From the NCBI GenBank assembly GCA_014360685.1, contig JACIXB010000005.1, positions 1 to 58,990 on the forward strand: DNA of 58,990 nucleotides, read 5' to 3'. The DNA comes from Actinomycetota bacterium (GTDB taxonomy: Bacteria > Actinomycetota > Geothermincolia > Geothermincolales > RBG-13-55-18). The notes under the pieces were generated by a model. That model had not been told where the DNA came from, made no database searches, and saw only the letters and a program-made list of their open reading frames with translations. This document shows, one piece after another, positions 25,792 to 33,681 of the stretch. Made by a program: the position numbers and the translations under genes. Positions within the stretch are counted from its first letter, which is position 1; every line of letters begins with the position of its first letter.

Positions 25792-26790
25792 TTAACGGGG
25801 GATGAAGTCCTCCTCCCGCACCAGCTCCATGGATATGGCCTCCTCGGGGCAGGTGACCATGCACAACCCGCAGCCCATGCACTTCTCCGGGTCCACAGTG
25901 CTCACCTCGGAGCCTTCCCCGCCGGAGAGGGAGAGGGCGCCGAAAAAGCACCGCTCCAGGCAGTTTCCGCAGCCGCTGCACTTTTCCTGGTCCACGCGGG
26001 CTTGGAACCGGCTGGGGTCGCAGAGGTTGATGCCCTTGGAGATGAGGGTGAAGGACATGCAGCAGTCGTCGCAGCAGTTGCAGATGAAATGGCTGTCCGT
26101 GGTCCGGTTCATGGTCACGTGTACCAGCCCGGCCTCCTCGCACTCCCGGATGATGTCCAGGGCTTCCTCCACGCTCACCTCCCGGCCGCTGCCCCTCTCG
26201 ATGGTATAGTCCGCGGCCTTTCCCACCTGGAGGCATACCTCCAGGGGCTTGTCGCAGTTCCCCTCGATGAGGCGGCAGGTACACTTGGTGACGGCCACCC
26301 TTCCGGAGTCCCTTATGATGCGCTCCACGTCGTCGAAGGCCAGGATGCGCGAACGGGCCTCCACCGGCTGCTGCACGGTGACGACGCGCGAGAAGGGCTT
26401 GGGCAGCATCCTGGAGACCATGCCCGCGAACTCCGGCCACTCCTCGGCCATGAAGCGCTTCCAGAGGCGGTGGTACTCTGGAGGAGCCTCGGGCCAGAGT
26501 ATGGAGGCGTCGTGGAACTGCACCAGGTCCCGGCACATACGGTACACGGTGCCCCCGGGCTTCTCCGACTTGAAGATCAGTCCCTTACGGAAAAGGGTCC
26601 TCAGCTGCTCCTCCAGCCCCTCCTCGGGAAGGCCCGTTTTCTCCGCCAGCTCCGGGATGGTCCCCGGGGTGGCCAGGAGGATGCGGGCCTCTTCCTGGTC
26701 GGCGATCATGCGGAAGAGTTCCGGTATGAGCTTGCTCTGGGGCATGAGCACCCTGGTGGCCAGCTGCTGGTAGAGATCCTCGTCGTTCAT
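25792..26790 (-). CDS. winged-helix polyferredoxin
   Basis: 332 residues. The N-terminal part (about 20-75) looks like a winged-helix fold (LATPGTIPELAEKTGLPEEG). The middle contains TKCTCRLIEGNCDKPLEVC and an unusual CNCCDDCC cluster of five cysteines. The C-terminus holds two [4Fe-4S] ferredoxin motifs, CSGCGNCLERC and CMGCGLCMVTCP. The protein probably carries at least three FeS centres and passes electrons, perhaps to acyl-CoA redox enzymes of this region. The gene lies convergent to the hydratase. The combination of a DNA-binding-like head with ferredoxin domains is known in anaerobes but uncharacterised. Confidence 0.8.
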   Translation of the reverse strand: MNDEDLYQQLATRVLMPQSKLIPELFRMIADQEEARILLATPGTIPELAEKTGLPEEGLEEQLRTLFRKGLIFKSEKPGGTVYRMCRDLVQFHDASILWPEAPPEYHRLWKRFMAEEWPEFAGMVSRMLPKPFSRVVTVQQPVEARSRILAFDDVERIIRDSGRVAVTKCTCRLIEGNCDKPLEVCLQVGKAADYTIERGSGREVSVEEALDIIRECEEAGLVHVTMNRTTDSHFICNCCDDCCMSFTLISKGINLCDPSRFQARVDQEKCSGCGNCLERCFFGALSLSGGEGSEVSTVDPEKCMGCGLCMVTCPEEAISMELVREEDFIPR

Positions 26791-26837
26791 GCGCCTTCCC
26801 CTTTCTCCATCCTGAACCGTGAGAACGCCACGTGGAT

Positions 26838-26843
26838 ATTATA
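26838..26843 (-). promoter_or_regulatory. -10 element of the polyferredoxin gene
   Basis: On the minus strand a perfect TATAAT occurs 48 bp before the ATG in high-GC surroundings. No clear -35 hexamer is placed at 17 bp. Confidence 0.4.
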
Positions 26844-26934
26844 CGCTCCGCGGGTCCGGGAACGCGTAACCGGTACCTGGGGCCCCGGGGGGGCAGAGTG
26901 GAGGGCCCGGGCGGCGCGGGTTTAAACCACCCCT

Positions 26935-27450
26935 TCAATGCCCTTCCGTATGAACCTCTTCGCCGCCGGGAAGGGAGGGGGGATGTCCCCCTTCGCCTTC
27001 CTCTCCGGTAGGATGGCCGCTTTCTTCCCCGCCGGCCTCTCCCTCCGCCTCCTCGTGCGCGCCCGGCTCCTCTTCCGCCAAGCGCGGTTCCAGGGCCGAG
27101 GCAACCTCGCGGTATCCGGCAACCGCCTCGGAGAGGAGCTCCAGGAGGCCGGCGTGGGCCTCCTCCGCGCCCACCGGGACCTTGACCCGGCTCAACTCCA
27201 GTATGCCTTCCTCCAGGACCGCGGCCATCTCCTCGAGGATCTCCGCCGGCGCCTTTCCCGTTCCCTCCCCGGGGTGCCCGGAGCCCGTCGTCTCCTCCAA
27301 AAGTTCCCCCATCCGGGCGGCGAGCTTTTCGTTGAGGTCACGCATTTCCCGGAAATAAGCCTCTTGCCCCGCGCTGCCGCATCCCGCGAAGGGGAGGAAG
27401 GAGGCGAGGAAAAGGACCAGGATACCAAGCGACACCATCTTATTACGCAT
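26935..27450 (-). CDS. predicted lipoprotein with acidic, Gly/Glu/His-rich tail
   Basis: 171 residues. The signal peptide (MRNKMVSLGILVLFLASF) ends in a lipobox (PFAGC) near residue 23. The central region (about 28-120) is a long amphipathic helix bundle, with FREMRDLNEKLAARMGELLEE and EEMAAVLEEGILELSRV. The last 45 residues are low-complexity Glu/Gly with several His. ATG 27450 is preceded by GAGGGGTGA. Its role is unknown. It is upstream of, but not obviously co-transcribed with, the polyferredoxin. Confidence 0.65.
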   Translation of the reverse strand: MRNKMVSLGILVLFLASFLPFAGCGSAGQEAYFREMRDLNEKLAARMGELLEETTGSGHPGEGTGKAPAEILEEMAAVLEEGILELSRVKVPVGAEEAHAGLLELLSEAVAGYREVASALEPRLAEEEPGAHEEAEGEAGGEESGHPTGEEGEGGHPPSLPGGEEVHTEGH

Positions 27451-27979
27451 CCGATCACCCCTCGGCTCTTCCGTCCACATGCCCCGCCGGCGCTCCTCTC
27501 GCCCCGACCGGCCTTTCCCGCCGCCATCTTCCGTGGCCGGAAACTTTCCCTGCGTCGTGTTCCATGGCCCCGAAATTCCCGCCGTCATGTTCCACGGCCG
27601 CGGGGCGCACGGGAAAGGGACGGGCCGCCGATCTTGACAGCCCGTTTCGGCTGACCCGTGGGAAATAGTATACAACAGGAGAACTAACGGTTACCGACAC
27701 CTCCCTCCGCGAGCAACCCGTCCTCGTTTTGGGCGCCGGATCGGCCTCGGCTGCCGGGCCTGCTTGCCTTGAGATCCGAGGTGCCTCGTGAACCGGCGGG
27801 GGAAGGGTCCGCCTCGCGTGGGGTGATGGGGAATCACATTGCCATCGATCACTCACCGCTCTTGTGCCCCTTTTGCCCGCATGCGTGCGTCATCCCCATC
27901 GGGGAGGGGAGGCGCTTCTCGGCAAGGTCCCGAGGCGGAGCCGGGGCGGCAGGGATGTCCTTATCTCCGGAGATGGCGA
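27451..27979. other. gene-free stretch with ~30-bp degenerate tandem repeats
   Basis: Contains three imperfect repeats (listed separately). TTGACA at 27635-27640 could be a -35 hexamer but lacks a -10 partner at the right distance. No gene is recognised. Confidence 0.45.
27529..27605. repeat. degenerate ~30-bp tandem repeat, about 2.5 copies
   Basis: Units starting at 27529, 27560 and 27590 share TTCC-[GA]-[TC]-GGCC, then CCGAAA or CGGAAA, TTCCC and GTC-[GA]-TG. The period is 30-31 bp. A half unit (TTTCCCGCCGCCATC) precedes the first. Confidence 0.6.
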
Positions 27980-28260
27980 ATGAAAGGAGGAAACGCGGAT
28001 CCCAAGACGGCGCAGAAGATGACCTTGGAGGGCATGCGGCATTTTCTGCGCATGACCACAGAGACCCCGGCCTCCTTCCAGGAGCAGATGGAGAAGATAT
28101 GGAGGTCCCTCCTGGAGCAAGCCGGGGTGATGAAGAAGGAAGGCGGGAAAATGCTCACCGAGTGGCTGGACAACCTGTGCAAAGGGCGGGAAGAACTCCT
28201 TCCCGATCTTGAGGACGGGTTGCACCGCATGGAGGAGCTCCTGGGAGGGGATCAGAGTGC
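27980..28260 (+). pseudogene. phasin-like N-terminal fragment (fused by deletion to phaC)
   Basis: The ATG 27980 frame encodes an amphipathic helical segment: FQEQMEKIWRSLLEQAG, then MLTEWLDNLCKGREELLPDL. This resembles PHA-granule phasin/PhaE-type proteins (a W-x2-[AN]-x3-GR[EK]-x helix). The reading frame runs on to 28486, but beyond about 28255 it reads out-of-frame phaC sequence. The natural C-terminus is missing. GGAG lies 8 nt before the ATG. Confidence 0.55.
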
Positions 28261-28997
28261 CAGGGGGGACTTTTTCCGTCATCTATGCCGCCCTCTACCC
28301 GGAGAAGATCCGCAACCTCATCACCAGGGTCACCCCCATCGACTTCCACGTCACCGACGGCCTGCTCAACGTCTGGAGCCGGCACATGAACGTGGACAAG
28401 ATGGTGGACACCATGGGGATCATGCCCGGGGAGTTCAGGAACCTGGGGTTCCTGATGCTCAAGTCGTTCCAGCTCCTGGTGGATAAGTACGTGGGGTTTA
28501 TGGACAACCTGGACGACCCGGCCACGGGGGTCGATTTCGTGCTCATGGAGAAATGGATATTCGACAGCCCCGCCCAAGCGGGAGAGGCTTACCGCAAGTT
28601 CATCGAGGATCTCTACCAGGAGAACAAGCTGGTCAAGGGAGAGCCGGACATAGGGGGCCGGCGGGTGGATTTGAGGAGGATAACCCTGCCCCTGCTCAAC
28701 GTATACGCCACCGAGGACCACCTGGTCCCTCCCGCCTCCTCCATCCCCCTGAACGACCCGGTGGGAAGCGAGGACAAGACGCTGTACGGTTTCCCCGGGG
28801 GACACATCGGGATCTACGTGAGCTCCCGGTCCCGGAAGGAGCCGTCCTCCATGGTCTCCGGGTGACTGGTGGAACGCTGTTCGGGCGCCAGGAAGGGGGG
28901 GCGGGGGCGAGCCGGGAAAGCGGCTTCACCGGGAGCGAAGAAGGCGTCAGTCGGAAAGGCCCCCACCTGCGCCGGCAGGGAGAAACGGGGGGCGTAA
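28261..28997 (+). pseudogene. phaC: polyhydroxyalkanoate synthase (class III PhaC) remnant
   Basis: In frame with 28209, the sequence from GGTFSVIYAALYPEKI to GGHIGIYVSSRSRKE is a clear class III PhaC. The catalytic Asp (ATEDHLVPP) and His (GGHIGIY) are present. The catalytic Cys of the GxCQGG motif is missing: the bases before GGT give RVP instead of CQ. About 150 N-terminal residues are also gone. At 28863-28865 a TGA stands where the family has Trp (family WLxER; here stop then LVER). Reading through it gives a Lys/Ala-rich tail ending at TAA 28995-28997. Three lesions mean no functional enzyme, unless the contig is mis-assembled. Confidence 0.75.
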
Positions 28998-29066
28998 AGG
29001 GTCCGGGAGGTTCGGCGGCCACCTGAGGGTGGGTACGCGTGCCGCGGGGCCCCTTCCCGATCGCCG

Positions 29067-29528
29067 CTACTCCCCGCCCTTGGAGGACTTCGGCGGGGGA
29101 GCGAGCCTTTTCCAGAAATAGGAAAGGGTGGACGATCCCAGTCCCAGGGTCCACAGGTGGATGAGGAGCATGGTGAAGCGGTCTTTGTCCAGCGGCCAGT
29201 ATTTGCGGTTTTCCAGCGAATATAGGATGTCCATGAGGGACAGGAAAAGGAGGGAACTCCCCGCCGCCACCCCGAAGAACCTGCCCTCCGGCTCATCCTT
29301 CCACAGGTGCCAGGCGGCCAGCATGCAGGCGGTGCTCATCCAGGAATCGGCGAGGGGAAAGGCGCGCTCGAAAGCCTCGTCCTGTTCCGTCTCCGTGGCC
29401 TGGATCTTCCCGGCGAAGAAGAGGATCCAGAAACCCGCGGTGGCCGCCCCCGTGAAACCCAAAAGGCAGGACAGGACCCGCCTCTTCAGGGTTTCCCCTC
29501 CCCGCGTGCCGTACGCTTCTCCAGGCAT
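29067..29528 (-). CDS. small membrane protein, likely leaderless mRNA
   Basis: 153 residues with about four transmembrane helices: LSCLLGFTGAATAGFWILF, STACMLAAWHLW, AAGSSLLFLSLMDILYSL and LLIHLWTLGLGSSTLSYF. Polar loops carry charged residues (ATETEQDEAFER after helix 1). No family is recognised. ATG 29528 is 6 nt downstream of a TATAAT, so transcription would start at or next to the ATG and no Shine-Dalgarno is possible. A downstream start is an alternative. It is divergent from a histidine kinase gene. Confidence 0.65.
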   Translation of the reverse strand: MPGEAYGTRGGETLKRRVLSCLLGFTGAATAGFWILFFAGKIQATETEQDEAFERAFPLADSWMSTACMLAAWHLWKDEPEGRFFGVAAGSSLLFLSLMDILYSLENRKYWPLDKDRFTMLLIHLWTLGLGSSTLSYFWKRLAPPPKSSKGGE

Positions 29529-29534
29529 GGGGAT

Positions 29535-29543
29535 ATTATAACA
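29535..29543 (-). promoter_or_regulatory. extended -10 promoter, leaderless start
   Basis: Minus-strand TGT-TATAAT is an extended -10 element (TGn). Only 6 nt separate it from ATG 29528. No -35 hexamer is evident, as expected for extended -10 promoters. Confidence 0.6.
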
Positions 29544-29761
29544 AATGTAGGTTTTGGTTCCCGGCCACAAGGGAAGATAGCCCATGGCGTGGTTATGCCC
29601 CGGAGCTTATAACCCGGAAGAAGGGCCGCTCTCGAGGGAATGTGGTTTTCGCGGTAACGGAGGGAGAAGTTCGGGCGGCGAAGGGGATGCGGGTTTGGGG
29701 TTGGCGACGTTTTTCCGGGAGAGCAAAGGCCGGGCGGCTGGGGTGGGATGAGGGGTTGAGG

Positions 29762-30862
29762 ATGTCCGGGAGGCACGGAGGGAAGCGGCGTCTTTCCCGG
29801 CTGCGTTTTTGCGCGCTGGCCGCCATCCTGGCCGCTTCCCTGGCATTGGTGGTCGTTTTCCACTTCGGGCTCGGGAAGGACGTGGTCTTCAGCCATTTCT
29901 TCTATCTCCCCGTGGTCCTGGCCACGCTCTGGTGGGACTGGAGGGGGGTTGCCGTACCCGCCTTCCTTTTCGGCCTCCTGATACTCTCCCATGCCCTGAG
30001 CGGGCTGCAGGTCTCCATGTGGGTGGAAGTGGCCCGGGGCCTCTCCTTCATCCTGGTGGGGTGCGTGGTCGCCTACCTGAGCAGAAGGAAAGGTCAACTG
30101 TACGAGGAACTCGAGGACCATTACCGGGGACTCGAGCGGGTGGTGGAGGCGAGGACCGCCGAGCTCAGGGAGAAGAACCGCGAGCTGGAGGCCTACGCCC
30201 AGACCGTCTCCCACGACCTGAACGCACCGCTGGTGGTGATAAGCGGATTCCTCGAGCTGCTCAAGGACAGGGCCGCGGACAGGCTGGGGGAGGAGGAGAA
30301 GGAATACCTGGAGAGGATGGAAAAAGCCACGGAGCGCATGGGTCGGCTCATCAGCTCGCTCTTGACCTATGCCCGGGTGGGGGCCGAGCCCGCGTCGCTC
30401 GAGGTGGTGGACCCGGGCGAGGTATTTCGGGAGGTGGCCATGGAAAGGGCCGTGGACCTGGAAAACCTGCAGGCGGAGGTGGAGGTGGAGGAGGGCATCC
30501 CTCCGGTAATGGCCGATCCCGTGCGCCTCCAGCAGGTCTTTTCCAACCTGCTGGACAACGCGCTCAAGTACCGGCGGCCGGACGCGCCGTTGCGCATCAG
30601 GTTGGGCTGGAGGTCGGAGGGGGAGATGGTCTGCCTGTATATAGGTGATAACGGCATGGGGATCGAGCCGGGAAAGGCCGAGGAGATCTTCATGCCCTTC
30701 CGCCGCCTTCTCTCCTGTGAGGAACCGGGCCTGGGGCTGGGGTTGCCCATCGTGAAGAGGGCCGTGGAGAGCTGGGGCGGAAGTATATGGGTGGAATCGG
30801 AGCCCGGGAAGGGCGCCGTGTTCTTCTTCACCGTACCCACGGGGGGTAGGGTGGGGGCTTGA
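29762..30862 (+). CDS. membrane sensor histidine kinase
   Basis: 366 residues. Three to four N-terminal transmembrane helices (about 15-110; LRFCALAAILAASLALVVVF, FFYLPVVLATLWW and a GLLILSHALSG segment) resemble DUF4118-type sensors. A short coiled coil (about 117-145) leads to the HisKA dimerisation domain with phospho-His in TVSHDLNAPLV (about 152-162). The ATPase domain has the N box NLLDNALKYR, G1 DNGMGIEP and G2 GLGLGLPIV. ATG 29762 has AGGGG 6 nt upstream. A single-domain response regulator is encoded 1.6 kb away and may be its partner. The input signal is unknown. Confidence 0.9.
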   Translation: MSGRHGGKRRLSRLRFCALAAILAASLALVVVFHFGLGKDVVFSHFFYLPVVLATLWWDWRGVAVPAFLFGLLILSHALSGLQVSMWVEVARGLSFILVGCVVAYLSRRKGQLYEELEDHYRGLERVVEARTAELREKNRELEAYAQTVSHDLNAPLVVISGFLELLKDRAADRLGEEEKEYLERMEKATERMGRLISSLLTYARVGAEPASLEVVDPGEVFREVAMERAVDLENLQAEVEVEEGIPPVMADPVRLQQVFSNLLDNALKYRRPDAPLRIRLGWRSEGEMVCLYIGDNGMGIEPGKAEEIFMPFRRLLSCEEPGLGLGLPIVKRAVESWGGSIWVESEPGKGAVFFFTVPTGGRVGA

Positions 30863-31090
30863 ACGTCCGGGGAGGGCTGGCCCGCGGAGAACCGCGAAAG
30901 GGAGGGGTGGTAAGCATCCAGGGGCGAATCTTCCTCTATTCCTGTTGAACCCCGGGTTCGGTCAGCGGAGAAGATGGACGGGGCGGCGGGCGGTTCAGCC
31001 CACGGCAAGCCCGGCCCCGGAAAAGGGGGCGGATTCTTGTGGCGACGGCTGGTGGGGTCAAGGGTAAACCCGCCGGCGGCGCCATGCCGC

Positions 31091-31966
31091 CTATTCCCTG
31101 GCCAGGGCGCGTGCCAGGGCGGGGAGGAAGGCCTCCAGGAAACGCCCGAGGCTGGCCAGGGCCTCCCGCATTCCCCGGCGCATCTCCCGCGCCCGGGAGA
31201 GGAGGGAACCGTCCGCGGCCGTCAACCGGAGGCGCCTGCCCCAGAGGTCGGGGCGCGATTGGCCGGAGTAGGGCAGCATCTCCTCCAGGCCCACGAAATC
31301 GTGCTCCATCTCGTCGCTGATGGCCCTGATGACCGCCGCGGGTATCCCGGTCCCCGCGGCCACCTGCAGCACCGCGGAACCCTCCATCTCCACCGCCAGG
31401 GCCCGAAAAGTGGTGCCCAGGTGGGCTCGGAGTCCGGGGTCCAGGACCACTTGGTCGCAGGTGATGATCCGGCCCCGATGGCAGGGGAGACCGGCCCTGG
31501 CGGCCGACCCTGCGGCCTCTTCCACCAGGGCGGCATGCGCCTTGAAGGAAGGGTGAAAAAGAACCTTGCCTGCCTCGCAGAGGCCCGGGCCGGTGTGCCC
31601 GAATCCCTGGGAATGGATTATCCCCACGTCCGCGGGGAGCACCTCTTCCGCCACCACGAGGGCCCCGATGCGCAGGCGGGGATTAAGGGAACCCGCGGTG
31701 CCTATGTTCAGCATTGCGCCGGGCCGGTGCCGCAAGGCGAGATACATCGCGCCGGCGGCCGCGGCGACCTTTCCCACCCCGCAGGTCAGCACGAGGAGGT
31801 TGGAGGATCCCCAGCCCCCCGACCGCAGCTCCATGCCCCACGGGGCGGGCAAGGGCGAGTGATGCTCCAGGAGGGATAGGAGACAAGAGGCTTCGCCGGG
31901 AGTGGCGGCTATGAAGGCCACCGTCCCCTTCGCGGAGTCCGCTCCCGAAAAGGCTTTTTTCTCCAC
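31091..31966 (-). CDS. nucleoside phosphorylase-family hydrolase (MTA/SAH nucleosidase- or futalosinase-like)
   Basis: 291 residues of the PNP/UDP phosphorylase fold. VAFIAATPGEASCLL near the N-terminus binds phosphate or ribose in relatives. CGVGKVAAAAGAMYLAL (about 62-78) and NIGTAGSLN (about 86-94) form the active-site loop. VEMEGSAVLQVA contains the ribose-binding Met-Glu, and ISDEMEHDF the catalytic Asp. It probably cleaves a purine nucleoside such as methylthioadenosine, adenosylhomocysteine or a futalosine derivative; the substrate is not decided. The start GTG 31966 follows GGAGG with 4 nt spacing, since the region beyond lacks homology. Confidence 0.8.
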   Translation of the reverse strand: MEKKAFSGADSAKGTVAFIAATPGEASCLLSLLEHHSPLPAPWGMELRSGGWGSSNLLVLTCGVGKVAAAAGAMYLALRHRPGAMLNIGTAGSLNPRLRIGALVVAEEVLPADVGIIHSQGFGHTGPGLCEAGKVLFHPSFKAHAALVEEAAGSAARAGLPCHRGRIITCDQVVLDPGLRAHLGTTFRALAVEMEGSAVLQVAAGTGIPAAVIRAISDEMEHDFVGLEEMLPYSGQSRPDLWGRRLRLTAADGSLLSRAREMRRGMREALASLGRFLEAFLPALARALARE

Positions 31967-32418
31967 CCGCCCTCCAGATCGTCCTGTCTCCCCAGGGTGA
32001 GGATGCCCGCGGCAAGAACCTTGGGGACCGATGCGCTCCCGCGTGCCGGGCATCTCCGGGGTCACCCGCCGGAAAAACCTCAGCGGCTGGCCGTCTGCGG
32101 CACGAAAACCCTCCTTCCTTCGAGCGCCCCAGCCCAACCGACGAGGCCCTCCGGTAGAAAGGTTACCACGGTGAGGCGCGCGAGATTAACCACGGGGTGC
32201 ATACCCTCGGCTTATCACCGGTGCCCTTTGCCCCTCCATCGGTGGGAGAGCATCCCCGGGGACGGGAAGCGCCGCATTCAAGGCACGGGGTGGGTTAAGG
32301 GAAGCCGCCGCAGGGCCGATTATTCTTATGTATATCATGGGGATAAGAGGTCGTTCCGCGTGTCCGGTCTTTTCATAGGGTTGGCCGTGGGTGGGGCGGA
32401 GATGGAAGGAGGGTGAGC
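31967..32418. other. gene-free stretch before the response regulator
   Basis: No gene is recognised. An AT-rich patch near 32320-32345 (TATTCTTATGTATATCAT) may contain the response-regulator promoter. There is no clean hexamer pair. Confidence 0.4.
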
Positions 32419-32877
32419 ATGGGGGAGAAGATACTCATCGTGGACGACGACGCCACCATGGCCAATCTCCTCTCCACGGTGCTCGAGTTCGAGGGCTTCC
32501 ACCCCTTGAAGGCGCTTTCCGGGGATGAGGCCGTGCGCATGGTCAAGGAGGAGAACCCGGACCTGGTGCTCCTGGACATCATGATGCCGGGGATGGACGG
32601 TTTCGAGGTCCTGGCCCGCCTGAGGAAGGATCCGCGCACGGAGAAGATGCCGGTGATCATGCTCACGGCGCGAACCGATGATCGGGACATGTTCGAGGGT
32701 TGGCGGCGGGGTGCGGACGAGTACGTCACCAAGCCTTTCGATCCCCACCGCCTGGTGGTGGTGATACGGGAGGTGCTGGCCCGGTCCTACGAGGAGAGGC
32801 TGGAGGAAAGGGCCCGGCACGTGGAATATCTTCTGGACCTGCTGAGCAAGATAGACGGCGAGAAAGCGGGGACCTGA
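32419..32877 (+). CDS. single-domain response regulator
   Basis: 152 residues with one CheY-like receiver domain. The acidic pocket DDD is near 10-12, the phospho-accepting Asp in LVLLDIMMP near 55, the Thr of LTAR near 84, and Lys in VTKPF near 106. A 30-residue helical tail follows, with no DNA-binding domain, so the protein acts by protein-protein contact. AAGGAGG (32406-32412) is 6 nt before ATG 32419. A kinase gene lies 1.6 kb upstream. Confidence 0.88.
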   Translation: MGEKILIVDDDATMANLLSTVLEFEGFHPLKALSGDEAVRMVKEENPDLVLLDIMMPGMDGFEVLARLRKDPRTEKMPVIMLTARTDDRDMFEGWRRGADEYVTKPFDPHRLVVVIREVLARSYEERLEERARHVEYLLDLLSKIDGEKAGT

Positions 32878-32936
32878 CCGTTCCGGCCTTTTCCCGGGCT
32901 CCTGAACCGGGAGGTCGGTGGGCCCCGTGTTGGGGT

Positions 32937-33494
32937 TCAGTCCTCTCCGAAGAGGGTGCGGAAGAGTTCGGGGTCCTCCGCCAGTTCCCGCAGGGCCCGG
33001 AGCTCGTGGGTTTTCAGGCGTCGGGACGCCTTGCGCAGGTACTGGAGGGCCGCCTCTCGGGTACGCCTGAAGGTGTGGGGGTAGAGTTCCCGGACCGCCA
33101 TGTCCACGCAGTCTTCCAGCGAGAAACCCGACCTCCGCTTGCGCTGGGCGAGGGAGAATATGCGCGGGAAGTCGGCGAAGACCTCCGATCCCGGTTCCCT
33201 GTCCCTTCCCCCCGCCGAGGCGCTCCTCATGCGCGTGCGCATCTCCTTCACCGCCTGCGGTTTTCCCGCCAGCTCGCGGAGCGCCCGCAGCGATCCCCAT
33301 CCCCTCTGTGCTTTGAGGTATTCCAGGATCTCCGCTGCCTCCCGCAGGACGTCGCGGTGGGCATGGGGATAATCTTCCCGGGCGCAGGAGGCCAGGGCTT
33401 CCGGAACGCTCATGCCCCTGCCCACCCGGGTCAGGGCCCTGGAGAAGAGGTCCGCGTAATCCACGCGGTCCACGAGTCGCGGAAGGTCATCCAT
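32937..33494 (-). CDS. helical protein with two copies of one motif, leaderless mRNA
   Basis: 185 residues. Both halves have the same order: an LF-S-x-A or IFSLA segment, G-[MF]-S, a helix, DYPHAHR or ELYPHTFR with R, then a helix with RALRELA-x-x-P. Copy one spans about 14-80, copy two about 105-180. The internal duplication is clear although the name of the family is not. Basic residues and a repeated YPH motif could point to nucleic-acid binding. ATG 33494 lies 6 nt after a TATCAT, which implies a leaderless transcript. It is divergent from a PP-loop gene. Confidence 0.65.
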   Translation of the reverse strand: MDDLPRLVDRVDYADLFSRALTRVGRGMSVPEALASCAREDYPHAHRDVLREAAEILEYLKAQRGWGSLRALRELAGKPQAVKEMRTRMRSASAGGRDREPGSEVFADFPRIFSLAQRKRRSGFSLEDCVDMAVRELYPHTFRRTREAALQYLRKASRRLKTHELRALRELAEDPELFRTLFGED

Positions 33495-33500
33495 GGAATA

Positions 33501-33509
33501 ATGATAACA
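33501..33509 (-). promoter_or_regulatory. extended -10 promoter, leaderless start
   Basis: Minus-strand TGT-TATCAT lies 6 nt before ATG 33494, exactly the same arrangement as at 29535-29543. Confidence 0.5.
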
Positions 33510-33681
33510 TCGGCGACGAGGCCACGGTTGCCCCGAGCTCGGGAGCATGGTACGGGGATCGGCGGTGTGCGGTGGCGGCGCCATGCGCAAGGGAACCGCA
33601 CCGGGCACGCAAGTCACAGGGGGAGAGAAGTGCCTGCAACCCGGATTCTGAAGCCGCGGGAAGAAGAAGGGAGGAAAGCCG

